Positions 50,901 through 63,277 of a DNA stretch of 64,000 nt are shown piece after piece (positions within the stretch are counted from its first letter, which is position 1; every line of letters starts with the position of its first letter). A program made the position numbers and the translations under genes. The stretch comes from Capitella teleta (Eukaryota > Annelida > Polychaeta > Capitellidae). Where the stretch lies: NCBI GenBank assembly GCA_000328365.1, contig KB311417.1, forward strand, positions 294,640 through 358,639, in the 5' to 3' direction. The notes under the pieces were generated by a model, which searched no databases, had not been told where the DNA came from, and saw only the letters and a program-made list of their open reading frames with translations.

Positions 50901-51871
50901 CTCTCATGCAATGCAAATACACATGTATAATAGTCTCTTTTTTTTCTTTCTAATTTCCTCCGCAGGCGTGGCGTGGTTACCATGGCAACGTATATTTTCA
51001 ACCCATACACATCGAGCAGGCACAGTACGCGGAACCCAACCAATCACCGTTGCCTGACGTGGAGCGATGCAGTAAAGAGCTCCGAGACATCCTCCTCCGA
51101 AGCCGCCGCTCTCCATCCAGGGCCCTGACTGAGCCGGCAGTCAACCGATCGAGTGGCAACACCCCATCCATGGGCGACTGTCCCAGTAGATTATCTCGTG
51201 CCCGAAGCTCGGCCTCGATAAAGTATCAAGGACCTCGTCAGATGTCCATTCTGGACAAACAAAACGTATTCCTGCAAAGTGGGGATGAAAACCTAGAAGA
51301 AGATCTGATCTGGTTAATGGGAAGGGAAAGCACAGGCAGCCTATGCATCGATTCGCAGATGGGAAGCTCGGACCAGATTGGGAGACACACTAGTTGTACT
51401 CAACCGCGGACCAGCGCTGCGAAGAAACGGGCAGAAATCCGTCTTTGCAAAGGAAGTGTTTTCCACCGACTGCAGACTCCACGTAGCACACAGAAGAGCA
51501 TGCTCACTGTATGCGGTGACAAGTATACTCAATCACAGCTACCCTCGACGATAATGAGATCTCAGACGCAGTATTCACATAGCAGTACTCGACAAGTACT
51601 TAGTCCCGATCCACACACTTGTTACTCAAACTTTGATAAAATGTCTCATCTGGCCAAATTGCGAGCCTCCATGCGACGAATGGACACCTCGACAGAAGAA
51701 CTTCTCTTGCAGAACGATCAACAGAAGAAGAAGCAAGAAGCGGAGGACATAAGTAGGAAGGCGCCTTACGTCAGGCTGGATGCGGAGATGAGGAAATGTG
51801 TGAACCAATCGAATGCTCAGAACTTGCAGCGGCACCAGAGAGACAAAATGAATTATCGACATTTCTGTTAA
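44879..51871 (+). CDS. Unrecognised disordered Ser/Arg-rich protein (partial model)
   Basis: I do not recognise it. Exons with splice signals: 44879-45157; 47964-48145; 50293-50509; 50966-51871 (terminal, stop at 51871). The last two join in phase (...RPMEPLK | AWRGYHGNV...). The first two do not join each other or the third in phase, so exons are missing or the acceptor of exon 2 differs. The product is mostly low-complexity, Ser/Thr/Arg/Pro-rich and probably disordered: PLPERESLTDEDGG, PKYFYINQKKPRP, ELRDILLRSRRSPSR, then a C-terminal charged stretch with LLLQNDQQKKKQEAED. There is no signal peptide, membrane segment or known catalytic motif; a cytoskeletal, ciliary or scaffold role is possible but is only a guess. 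Coding status of the last exon (302 codons open) is strong; the first exons are moderate. Confidence 0.6.
45308..45338. repeat. Short tandem repeat (GGTCATA)n
   Basis: Four or five copies of GGTCATA lie in the intron after exon 44879-45157. An imperfect repeat of ACCTACTTAGCCATG precedes it at about 45180-45225. Confidence 0.75.
46213..46416 (+). mobile_element. ~205-bp MITE, copy 1
   Basis: Terminal inverted repeats CACCGGCACACACCGATGA (left) and its near-complement TCATCGGTGTGTGCCTGTGG (right). The interior is closely matched in reverse orientation by 63073-63277. There is no coding capacity, and I could not assign a clear target duplication. Confidence 0.85.
47177..47513. repeat. 26-bp minisatellite, about 13 copies
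   Basis: Very uniform head-to-tail copies of a 26-bp unit containing AATTGTTCACTAGCATGATA lie in an intron of the unrecognised plus-strand gene. There are no spacers between repeats, so this is not a CRISPR-like array. Confidence 0.95.
47817..47938. repeat. (AAT)n microsatellite
   Basis: About 40 AAT units interrupted twice by GAT lie just upstream of the splice acceptor of exon 47964-48145. They create spurious poly-Ile and poly-Asn open frames on both strands. Confidence 0.97.
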
Positions 51872-54800
51872 CTTATTAAATTTAAATTGTGTAGATACAG
51901 ATGCCAGGATTGATCGGTTGTTATTATAATGCTGTAGTTTGTAGAATATGATCTCCTTTCTCGCCTTGTGTGCATCAAAGTTAAGACTTACTGACTCTTG
52001 TGGAATGCAATCCAAAGCCTACACGCCACACCTGAAGTGGCTAGTCTTCATGGATTATCACTTCAACGTCTACACACAAGTCACAACAGGTCGTCACTAA
52101 TATGGATTGCATATATATGCTATGGCACGTATCTAATTTAATGTACGTGACATGCTATTATATAAGCGCTCATTTCACAAACAGACCTGCGTTCTGATAC
52201 GTTTTTTGGCTAAATTCTGCGTTTACCTGAGATCTTTATTAGCACAAACTGAAAGAAGCCAACGACGTTTCAGTATAAATCGGCTTTCGTCCCCAGGTCC
52301 ATTAATTTGATAACGCAATGGCAATCTTCACAAAGAGAAGCTTGGCTTTGATATTGAAGCACGAATATTCATGTGGACACTGACTTTGAAGTATAGCATG
52401 CAATTACAGCAATGATAATATGGGTGGTAAAATTACATAAGTTTATGGCCGACAAAACTTCGATGGACTGCATAATCTATAGCGTGGGCAATGTCTCGAG
52501 TCTGCTGTCCACGTTTCTGCGATTGTACTTGCTCAACCCAGTTATCATAATTTCGAGTATTGAAAAAAATAAGCGCATGATTAAATTCATGTGCCACCAA
52601 AAGAATTATTAACCGACATATTTGCTGGTGCAATCTGAGACGCGAGGCTTTTCTCACACACACACAAAGAGGAAGGCAATCTGAACTGCCAGAATTGCAT
52701 GAAACATGGGAAGTGTCCTCAGAGGCAACTGTGGACAACAGCGGAGAGCGTCGCCCCGCAATCACACTTAATTCATATTGAGAAGAGGCACGGTCCTCCG
52801 CTTGGAATCACTGCTGAGGGGTTGATTTGGACGGATTGTTAGTGTTGGCTAATGAAAGAATCTATTCATATTGCAAATAAAGCGATTTGTCACCCAACCG
52901 TTTCTTAGACAGTTCACCACCTTTAACAGCGTTACAATTTTCCTTTTGAAATTAGGTCAATTTGACAGGGATAAAAAGTCGAGTATGGAAGTCTCATTGA
53001 ATGGTGAATCAAAAACGACTAAGCTCATCGGAATAATCGCGTTGTGTTGTTCTGTGGTTGAAGAATGAGTCACATGTCGCGATATTATGACTCAACCATA
53101 CACTAGAACAGATACTATGCAATTATCTTTGGTTGCTACTTTGCGACCGAATAAAGAACGTCAGAAAAATGAATCGTAATCTTGGTGATCATCGTGATCT
53201 GACTATAGCATTATTACACTCTGTATGCCAATGTATGGAAATTACCAATAACAAAAGAACTTCGTAAACAATGCATAGAGGAAAAACGATAGTTGTTATT
53301 TTTATGCAACGGTGGGAAGGTGTCCTGCATCCATGCAAGCATAATGATTAATTTCAGTCAATGACATCATCCATAATATGATTAACTTGAGGAGCTATAT
53401 ACTCATTCTGCGACACGTGTATTACTTCATTAATATTCACACTGTGCATGAACAATGTCAGTGGCTGAAGAATCCATCGCCACCCGTATATGTTTCACAG
53501 AAGTGCGCCCGTGTTGTGACTGGATCTTAGTGCGTGATGTGTCTCACATGCTACCACAAGAACATGTAGACGCATATGCGGCACCGACAGTTCTGAGATG
53601 CAACAATCTGGAATGTCTTCTCAGCTTACAAAAGACGTTGTGATCAAAGATTTAATTCCACGACTATTTCCTGAGAGATGAAGCGGGGGGAGGGGCGTTC
53701 ATTTGTGATATGATGCTTAGCATGGCAGACATCTGACGAACCATCTTCAAAGCTGAGTGTACTTAATCACATTGTACAGTCATGTTATGGAAACGAGGTG
53801 GACGCAGAACTTCTGCTTGACCCATTTGGTTGTCTTTAGTTCTGTTCATTTCACACATAAATAATGTCATGCATACTATTTTGCTATGGATCCATTGCTT
53901 GATACGATCCTATAAAGGCAGCATCCGCCTTACATCACACGGTAACAAAGAAATCCATTTCTAGACTACTTATAATTCGGAGCAATAGCCTCCTTTGACA
54001 CGAATCCAATTTAAGGTTGATAAACACGGGGTGCTTGTAAAAATTCAAAGTGGCCAATCGGGCAGATATATGAGGCAAGGGTCATGTAAATGGCACTGGT
54101 GATAGCCACCCAAGTGGCAATCGGAGGTTTATTCAGCGGAAATCAGGCATCGCCCACTTGGCAGTGCAGCTGTGCAGCATGTTGGGGTCTACGGATACCG
54201 TGTGTATTACCATAGACATATTGATTTATTTGACTCTCATTGAAGTGCACAGAGTTAATATATATATTTAAGCAATGTAAATTATTTGAGAAGAGAATAC
54301 AGACACCGACTATTAACAAAAATAACATTGGACACGTGTAGTTTATGAGATTGATACAATTTCTCCTTTTAAGTTGAGGCATTGGATATAAAAATTCTTG
54401 GAGATTATATTGCAGGATCAGGTGGAAGGGTATTTTTGAGAGTAAAGCAGATTGTCATGGCAACGTTCTAATTAGTTGCCGTGGTTCATAATCTGGTGTG
54501 GGATGTTTTTGTTCGTCGTTTGGTTATAAGTCGTTCCTACCCTGGATTCTCCCTGGACGAATGCAGGAGTGCGCGACAAAATAGAACAAGATGGCATCTC
54601 AGGTTTCCGAAGTGCAGTTGTATGCATTTGCATAGAAGATCGCAGCGTGTTTAAATTGCATATAGCACGAGCACAAATCCACACAATTCGTTTATCCCTT
54701 TGTGCGAGGACACAGAACCAATAAATTGACACCAGATAAGGGATTAGGCACCTTTCCCCGGGCCGAGAAGTGTGACCTTTTAACCCCATCAACTGCGAAG

Positions 54801-55213
54801 GGCGTTGGAACACTGCCCCGTGGACTCATTTGCCTTATTTCCACGAACTTGACCTTTCATCATTGTCAGAAGATTGTTCCTCCCGCGGGGTTTAGAGGAA
54901 AGCAAGAGAGGAGGACAGGGGTGCAAATGCCTATGGATGATGGTTGTTAACAGAAGGTAAATCAACCATCAGCAAATCATGCTCTCATAGAATTATGAGA
55001 TTTATTCCCGCTGATGAATGCAAATGCAAATGCATGGAAGTAATTAATGCAACGCCATGCATGCGAATGAACGGCATCTTTGGACACCTGCAGACTGTCT
55101 CCTCCTCCCCCACACCCAAAAGCTTTCTCTCCCGAGGGATATAAGGAGGCACGAGCTTTGTACATCTCCGCCACTATGTTGGAAAGCAGTGCGTTGCTTC
55201 GACGTCGTTCACG
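51872..55213. other. Intergenic; no gene seen
   Basis: No conserved coding segment found on either strand. The last few hundred bases should contain the promoter and 5' UTR of the BK beta-subunit gene. I could not pick out a TATA box with confidence. Confidence 0.45.
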
Positions 55214-58200
55214 ATGGGCGTGACGCAGTGTTTCGGGTACATAGGAGCCACAGTGTGGCTGATTGTCTCGACTCTCGTGTTCGCTATACTCCTGGCTGTG
55301 TACTCACCACACGTGAAGAGTCTGTTTTACCCTCAGACAACATGTACAATTCAGGATGCAGTGTACACCACACAATACCGCTGTGAATGTGGCAAGGACT
55401 GTCGCTCTTTGTATCCCTGTTTGGCCGTCCACGCAGATATCAATTCATCAATGATTCCAGAAAAACTCAGAGTCTGGCCATACAGAGTTTTCTTGGATGA
55501 CTGGAAGTACATAGACGCACTGAAGGCAGACCCCGACACGGTTGAAGTGGTGAGACGTTGTTGCATATTGCTTAATCACAGTCTAGCTGTCTTCGTTTCG
55601 TTTATAGTTTAATCGATGGATTTGCCTTCAACATTACACTTTGCTTCGATATTATATTATTCATGGCAGTCTTATTGCCCATCTTTGCCGTAGCAGCCTT
55701 CGATTTCCATGCAATTTCTTTTCATCATTATGGCAATATTTCTTTCGTTTTTCAACTAACGGGGCTCAGAGGTCGAATGAGTTGTGGTCTTACCTTAGGG
55801 CACAGGTGTTGCTTGTTTAGTGCAAATCAGGTAAAATGTTCCTGATCAAATGTTTACGCGTGAATTTCTCAGTGAGCGCTTAAAGGGAGGGAGAACTGGT
55901 TAAAAATGGACTTTGAGTCGTTATTTGATGCACCAAAAATGATTCCTATGCCTGGCCCACACAAGGAATATCATCCCTAACGATTTCGCGGGAGATATAT
56001 TGCTAATTAGGCGTGACGTCAGCAGCTGTGATGAAACACCGAGTTCCCCATCTTTTACAATGGGTCGTCATATCACCGTGTCCTGCGAGTAAACCCCTGG
56101 ATATTTTTTACTTTTCTTTTCGGAAATAGATAGAATAATCATTTGCCACCAGTCAGGCGCGAAAAAAAAAAATATTTTTTGCTATTTTTCTTATTTTAAC
56201 AAGCAATTTTCTAGGACACCTACCATGTTTCTCATCCTGAAACAGTAAAAAGGTCAGCCAGAGTGCACCACGCATGCGCTTTCGTTTCGTAAACAACAGA
56301 GATGTCCTTTTATGGCCAAGATGATCTGCTCTGATTGGCTGAAATCGATAGCTTCACGAGGGGAACGGGACCAATCACGGCAAGCCTTCAGCTGACGTTT
56401 GCCTCCTATACTTCGTAATGGAAGCCATTCTCCCATAGGCGCAATGCTAACCCCGATATTCGGAATGGATTATTTCCTTACGCTTGCATCCAGGCATGGT
56501 GTTTTTGACACGGAATGCTATCAATTGGTGCTTTGAGTCAATAGAACATCACTTAAAATTCAGTTCCCCATCCCTTTAAATGAGCCGTCTCTAAGCTCCT
56601 GTCTGTGGAACTATGGTGACCACATACTGTATAGATGTATAATCCTATAAATAAATAAAATCCTTGGTTTTTGTGTGCGCCATCATTGATGGTTGTAATG
56701 GGCTCTAAACAACCATGATATTATTGCAGCACTAAATAAAAGAGGACATATATTGTTTTGAACTAGTAATGGGTGATGGAGGATGCATACCAAAAGACAA
56801 ATACGGCTTTTGACTGGCATATTTTTAGACAATACGCTTGCTGTGGGCTATGTTTTTTTGTTTTTTTTTTTTTTTGCATTGCATTTGAGAGGTTTAAAAT
56901 CTCACTTTCTTCTCGCGTTCGATTTCGTACGGTCATGATATCATAAAAGTAACTATCCTATTGTTAACACCGTCAAGTGAGCAGATCTTTCAGCAGTTAT
57001 CACAAAAGAAATCTCACATTGATCTCGTTTCAAGCTATTCTGCCTGAGTAAAAAATTCGTATCTTAATTTGTTTTGAATATTATTCATAGATGACTTGAA
57101 TGATGAATTTTTCAAAAACGGACTCTTGACACTACTAAAAGCGTATAGAAGTCAATCTAAACGATTCCGAAGTGAACAGAGGTCCTCTTTAATACAGGGT
57201 GTTTCAAAAGTGTATTTACAAGAAATGGGGATTTTTTCCACCTTCCATAATGTGTTACATAAAGGCTATTTTCTCTATAAAAAAAAACGCTATGTACCCC
57301 AATATAATAATCATTTATAGTTACAGTAGCCCCTTATCATGACAATTACGTCTTTTATCTTAGTTGCTTTCTTCAGATAATTCGATATTTACGACACCTC
57401 GTCGTAAATGGCTTATAATTTTTCATTCATTCATTCATTCATTCATTCATTCATTCATTCATTCATTCATTCATTCATTCATTCATTCATTCATTCATTC
57501 ATTCATTCATTCATTCATTCATTCATTCATTCATTCATTCATTCATTCATTCATTCATTCATTCATTCATTCATTCATTCATTCATTCATTCATTCATTC
57601 ATTCATTCATTCATTCATTCATTTATTGCACTTATTAAGCCATTTTCAGTAAAAGAAAAGCATTCAAATCTTCATTCATGATCTTTGCGAGCATTCAAAT
57701 CACTCAAAGAGCGTTGTTTAATATTAATTTAAATCACTTTAATAACCAATTAATTAGGATCTTGAAGCAAGATGTCATAAGATACTCGTATTATCTTTTA
57801 ACGGATCATTGATCAAATGATTAATCATTGACGAAATGTTGCACATAACTTTGTTTGCAATAACAAAGCATCATCGCGGAAGGATTTTGAGGTGAGCTCA
57901 TGAGGGCCCCTTGTATTTTAGCATTTAAAATTATGTTCAATTTGATCATCCCTTCATTCCCGATCATTCCTTAGTGAACATAATACCATGGCAAAGCATT
58001 GTTTACATTCTAGTAAATATTACAACACAATGCATATATGTATTGATCACATTAGCAAGCAATGCAAGATTGCTCACACAAACAAATAAAATTTTACACC
58101 ATATAGGCTCCTATGAACATGCAGTTCATATAATAACATTAACATCGTTGAAGTGGTAGATCTGGGGTGGCCCTTTGTGTACGTATGTTTGTTCGCGGCC

Positions 58201-60892
58201 TCTGCTTCTACGAGGAAACGCCGAATGCGCGCTTTGAGGCGTCGTCGTTTTTTGCAGCATTTCTGGAATGCAGGCTATAAAATAACCGCTAAAAGGTCTA
58301 TAATATTTGATAAGAGGCTACTGCAACGACTGTAGAACAAGAAATTTCCGCGGACTGCAATTTTTGTGGTTTTATCGCTTTATTCGCGGCACCAATTATT
58401 CGCAGTCATGCGAAAGATCATATAGTATAAAATCACCTAGAAAGATTTCGCGGGCATCTAATTTTCGCGGTCGATCGTGACCACAAATATAGCGAAAATG
58501 TCACGCGGCACGAAAATTCTCTGTTCTACAGTATTAATGATAATTATGTTGGGGTACATAGCGCCGTTTTAGAGAAAAGAGCATTTTTGAAACAATTTAT
58601 GTAAGGTTGAAAAATCCCAATTACTTGTTAATATATTTTTGAATCACCCTGTATACGGGTATGTTATTCTGTGAGACAGCCCTCACATCAAATAACATTA
58701 GTTTAGCTGCAATTAGAAGTCTGCGTGTTGTCATCCTGATACCAATCAAAGAGATTTATGTTTTTATGATGAGTCATAAAACAGCAGATATCCATATCTC
58801 ACCTGCAACGCCCCTTATAACAAGACAGCGGGCAATCATTAACTGGGCAACACCTCTGACCAAACTGTCTCAGTTCTTTGAAGTCATCAGCTGTGTTTCG
58901 CAGAAACAAAGACATCTATACTGAAGGATTCAGCCAGTGCCTGGAAATTGCTCGGCAAAAAGGCAATGAAACACACATGAAAGGTGTCCAAGCTGAGGAA
59001 AAGGTGTACCATGCCATCACAAAAGACACATAAGACACAATCCAAATAGTATGAGAGATATCGATGTATATGAGACAGCAGGATGTTGGTAGGTGTGTGC
59101 AACGAGTTATGTAACATGAGTGGGCATATGACTGGTTTTTGGGTTATATAACATGAGTGGGCATATGACTGGTTTTTGGGTTATGTAACATGAGTGGGCA
59201 TATGACTGGTTTTTGGGTTATGTAACATGAGTGGGCATATGACTGGTTTTTGGGTTATGTAACATGAGTGGGCATATGACTGGTTTTTGGGTTATATCGT
59301 AGGTTATATTGCAGCATACACCAAGCTGATGAGTAATGTTTCTTTGCGGCAAAATGAATGACACGGCGTCCTAAAAATAATGAAGACCGACATAATAGAT
59401 GAATTCCCCCGTTTGACTACCATATAAGGTATAATGAGGCGGTCCAGTATCCTTTTATAGCAAGCACTTTGATCTAATTAAAAAACAATAATGTGTTCAC
59501 CAGGCTGATATAGATTTTATCAGAAAGGTGACCGTGTTGATAATGATGATAACACAGTTGCCTCTGTATAGCAAAGTCTTCTCGATAATAGGGTCAAAAG
59601 TGTTATATTACCATTCATGGCAGTATGTTCACTGCTCAGCACGTAATAAAACATCAATGTCTACAACACGTAAATGCAGAAGAAGAAGAAGAGAAACACC
59701 GAATGTAGAAGTCAGTGCAAACAGACTTAATGTGTCCATGCTTATAGCTGTGAGGGATCTTCATGATATAATGCAAATACCATTGTGCCTAAAGAATAAG
59801 TCAGTTTATGGAATCATTGTAATTATGAGAAGTGATCGGTAAACAAACATACCTCTGCACTATACTATAGTATAATCTTACTGTTAATTAATTTTCAACT
59901 TGCATGCATTCCATGGTTAAGAGGGCTATGACAAAATAATGAACCCCAAAATATCAAAATTTAAGTGCAGTGTTAACACACTTGTTACTTGACCAATATG
60001 AATGTTAGCAATATGTATGCGTGCCCAGAAAATGTCAGATATTCGTTGCTTGTCTTGATTAACCTGTCAGGAAGGATACCAGGAAAGACATCTCTTGATC
60101 AACAACATATCTGTCACAAGTGCCTCCTCTTCCTGAACTGACATTGAGACGCGTGACATCGACACCTTATCAGTTACATCACTGTTCACGGGTGTCCATG
60201 TTGGAGGGGGATGGACCTGACTGTGCTGTTTGCTCGAAATGTCCTTACGTACAATACATGCAGAAAGACATACCTCCCGATGTTTATTGTTGGGCAACAG
60301 AGCAGAAATGAACGATGAGCAGTTATCATAACATTACGATTTTAACCGCTGATCATTTGATCGCCAGTAAGAGCATTGGCATTAGCATTAGCAGTAGCAT
60401 GGGATTCAATAGTTCAATCATCAAACCCCTGACCTAATTATCGAAGGCAAGAAGAATGAACAACGTGAAAAACATTAGAGGACCTCACACGGCACTCACC
60501 ACCAAATAATCCTCCATTGTTTCACTCCACAGTGCTTCTTCCAAGTTTGCTACCCAGACTCCTTGAAGAACCGAGACCACGTGGAGCTGTGTCGTCAGAG
60601 CCAGGCTCGACCGGGTGACGTCTACCCCTGCTACTTCGACCCAGATCACGTCACAAACGGGGCCTTCTTCCACCGTAGTATTCAATGGTCGTTCGCATTC
60701 CACGTGTTAGCGTGGCCGGCATTCTCTGTCATCGGATCGGTGTCAATGTGCATCTACATCAGTTATCGTAAACACCGCAAATCGCGACTAAAGAAGAAGA
60801 ATCACTCTGCATCAAATGATGCCAGATCGCAAGCACTCTTGCGCACCCCGGTTGCCAACGGCCCGTCGCCGCGCATAGCAACCACTGTCTGA
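55214..60892 (+). CDS. KCNMB-like: BK channel beta subunit (KCNMB-like), 2 exons, complete
   Basis: Exons 55214-55549 and 60533-60892, in phase, give 231 residues. The family modulates gating of Ca2+-activated (BK/Slo) potassium channels from the plasma membrane. Layout matches: short N-terminus, TM1 at about residues 9-31, a cysteine-rich extracellular loop, TM2 at about 166-189 and a basic cytoplasmic tail of about 40 residues. Diagnostic motifs are LYPCLAVHADINSS (compare YPCLQVYVNLSSSG in vertebrate KCNMBs) and YPCYFDPD (family C-Y-x-D-P), followed by the FH...WPAF...G pattern at TM2. The arthropod TipE family shares this topology and is a distant alternative. The tail is longer than in most vertebrate members. 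The single intron, about 5 kb, is a cluster of transposons and satellites, unlike the compact introns elsewhere in the window. Confidence 0.88.
55880..56579 (-). mobile_element. TTAA-flanked non-autonomous DNA transposon, copy 2
   Basis: An inverted copy of the element at 42291-42991, of the same length and bounded by TTAA at 55880-55883 and 56576-56579. It lies in the BK beta-subunit intron. Differences from copy 1 are scattered substitutions and small indels, suggesting relatively recent activity. Confidence 0.85.
57421..57623. repeat. (TTCA)n microsatellite
   Basis: About 50 uninterrupted tetranucleotide units inside the mariner-like element. It produces spurious Phe-Ile-His-Ser open frames. 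The purity suggests ongoing length instability. Confidence 0.98.
58329..58532. mobile_element. ~204-bp MITE nested beside the mariner-like right arm
   Basis: Ends ACTGTAGAACAAGAAATTTC and, inverted, ACTGTAGAACAGAGAATTTT. The interior is rich in CGCG-containing short palindromes. It has no coding capacity. It lies inside the mariner-like element, abutting the right arm, so it probably inserted later. Confidence 0.75.
59105..59295. repeat. 37-bp minisatellite, about 5 copies
   Basis: Near-identical direct copies of a 37-bp unit containing ATGAGTGGGCATATGACTGG in the BK beta-subunit intron. Confidence 0.92.
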
Positions 60893-61289
60893 TCAATTGA
60901 GCCTCATTGTAGGTAACTTTAGCATATCACGTGTGACTCGGCCGGTGTGTAAGGTTTGGTTCATACAAGTGGTATTCATTAGTGTAATTATTGTGTAAAT
61001 TTGTAAACCCTAAGGATTTATTTATACCTGTATTTAGGGGTAGGATGCCTCGCAATAAATATTCACCATTGTTGTGGATTCCTACTGACTACCTGTTGGA
61101 TAATCATTTATCATACCTTTTAATTCCTATATTGAAACGGCGGTCCGTGTTTTACATCGTATATGTAGCAGCAACTGTGCTGATATACACCTAGAATATC
61201 AGCACGGTTCATCGTAGTAATTACCTGTTTAGTTCAGCAGCAGTGCAATCCAAACGTAAGTATCTCGATAGAACGACCCTATATTCAAA

Positions 61290-61390
61290 GAAATAAAAAT
61301 TAATGATTATTTTATGAACAGCACTTTGAGCACTTTGGTGGATATCGCGCTATACAAAAATACACTATCATTATTATATTATTACAAGGC
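61290..61390 (+). repeat. LINE/SINE-type 3' tail, copy 2
   Basis: Contains TTTGAGCACTTTGGTGGATA followed by CGCGCTATACAAAAATA and an AT-rich tail. It is similar to the minus-strand copy near 25262-25372. It is probably a short 3' fragment of a non-LTR retroposon or SINE; no upstream coding part was recognised. Confidence 0.5.
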
Positions 61391-62570
61391 ATTGATAGGA
61401 TACAAATGGTCATGTTAGTCACTTGATCTAAAACACTTGGTACAGAACCGCGGCACGGCTGAATTTGTCTATAAAGCAACATCCGGCGTAGCTCGTCCGG
61501 TGAGCCATTACAAATGTACAATGGTGTGCCTGGTCAGCCACAAGACATGCAACACGGAGGGCGCACCAGAAGGGTCACTCAGGGACTATCAACAGCGCAT
61601 CTCAGCTTTGAGACGTGATGAAACATACGTAAGAGATGTCACAACAACCCGGAGACGGCAACAGAATGATCCATCCGCACACTCGTTTATCACCCGAGAC
61701 AAAACATGCCATTGTCATTTTCCCAATAAATAATTTAATCAGTATTTATCAATAATAATCTTTAGATATACAGAATGAACTAAAAGTAGTCTTATCTACT
61801 CTACGTTAAAAACTAACATTTTCAGTTAGCTGAAATTGATCGATTATCAAAAAAAAATTTAAAAAAAAAATATATAAAAAATAAAATAATAAAAAAGTTA
61901 CTACTTGGTTTGGGTTTAATAATTATGCGCCTTTTTACGTAAATAAATCGAATCATATGTCAATTTTGAATAAGGGATGAATCAAATAATTAGTAAACAC
62001 ACCTCCACATTCATTGGAGAAATATTTAAATGCAAGTGGTGAGTTTCCTTCACTACCTAGTTACAGAGAACATACATTACCCGTAACAAAATAAGCAATT
62101 TGCATTGTTGCCAAGGCAAACCTTTCATTTTCACCTGATCAAATAACAAAGAGAAGCCTGTGGCAAATATAAAAACAATCTTCCTCCTCGCTCTCGTGTT
62201 TTCTTGTCAACACGTGTGCCGTGTTCCTTAGTAAAGGTATTCTTCCCAAGGTGTCCTTTTTCACAAAGAATATTTCATCTCGCTGCCCTAAACATCACGC
62301 TCCGAAGAGCTTCTCTTGTGCGTGCATATTACATCATTTAGTTAACGTGGGGTGCATTCAGATTAAATTAAATCTTATCTGAAAGTGCTGCATTCAAGCG
62401 CTATGAGGTAAGAACTCTTTGGATAACCAGCTTACATGCAGGCAACACGTGATGCATATTCATTTCAACTGACTTAGTCCTTTATTTGCGCATTCAGATA
62501 TTTCAATCAATTTTTCTCGGGATGAGAGTGAACTTTGAACCCATAACAACGGCCACGTATACTCAGTTGT
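61391..62570. other. Intergenic; no gene seen
   Basis: AT-rich, including an A-rich tract at about 61850-61890. No conserved coding segment found. Confidence 0.45.
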
Positions 62571-62571
62571 C

Positions 62572-62698
62572 ATACACACACACCATCACACACGCACACC
62601 ATCACACACACCATCACACACTAGCACACACACACCATCACACACACTCGCACACACACCATCACACACGCACACCATCACACACACACACACACACA
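62572..62698. repeat. CACA/CACCATCA compound satellite
   Basis: Irregular alternation of (CA)n with CACCAT units, creating spurious His/Thr-rich open frames. Confidence 0.95.
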
Positions 62699-63072
62699 TT
62701 TTTGATTGAATATTTCCAAGCAGCCAAACTGTTTTTCAACCAACACACGAACGCGACTTTGACGCCAACTATATCAGTGAGCCACAAGTATCCAATCGAC
62801 CAATAAACACAAGGACTGCAGAGCAACCCCGGTCCCGAGCCATCTGTGTGAAAGAATTGCATCACCCAGAACTGAATGCATGGAATGCAACTGAGCCGAA
62901 CGTGAACGCATGGAATGTTCCACTCTCCATCAGCCGTGAGACGCACTCATAAGTACGTACTGTCATTGCACGTTATCTAGATTGCTTTCGGGTAGCTGCC
63001 AAGTATGGAATGAAGTGCTAGAATTATAGGTCGCAATATCAATGAAGAAAAATGAATAATTATATAATGACA

Positions 63073-63277
63073 CATGCACACACCGATGGCAGGTGGTATC
63101 TCATTGGCTGCTATTTATAGTAACATTTAGTCAAGTGGTCGTATTCAGCAAATACTGTGAATTCATTTTCACTCGCCTCGCCTTGTGCGCCATCTTGGGA
63201 ATTCCGAGTGACGATGAAATCGAGTGAAATGGATGTACCAAAATAGGGGTGAGTTTTCATCGGTGTGTGCCGGTGCT
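63073..63277 (-). mobile_element. ~205-bp MITE, copy 2
   Basis: An inverted copy of the element at 46213-46416. Left end CACATGCACACACCGATGG, right end CATCGGTGTGTGCCGGTGC. The interior matches with scattered changes. Confidence 0.85.

Larger units (their letters stand above)
57195..58651. mobile_element. Mariner-like inverted-repeat element with internal insertions
   Basis: Flanked by TA on both sides. Arms of about 125 bp (57195-57321 and 58533-58651) are inverted copies beginning CAGGGTGTTTCAAAA and CAGGGTGATTCAAAA; both contain GCTATGTACCCCAA. TA targets with CAGGGTG ends fit the Tc1/mariner group. No transposase is present: the interior holds a (TTCA)n tract and a second MITE. Confidence 0.75.

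Noticed and set aside
57364-57681. Open frames of repeated Phe-Ile-His-Ser
   Set aside because: Translation of the (TTCA)n tract in all three frames.
60067-60311. Cys-containing open frames on both strands in the BK beta-subunit intron
   Set aside because: No splice support and no recognisable domain.
62486-62806. His/Thr-rich open frame
   Set aside because: Translation of a CA/CACCAT satellite.
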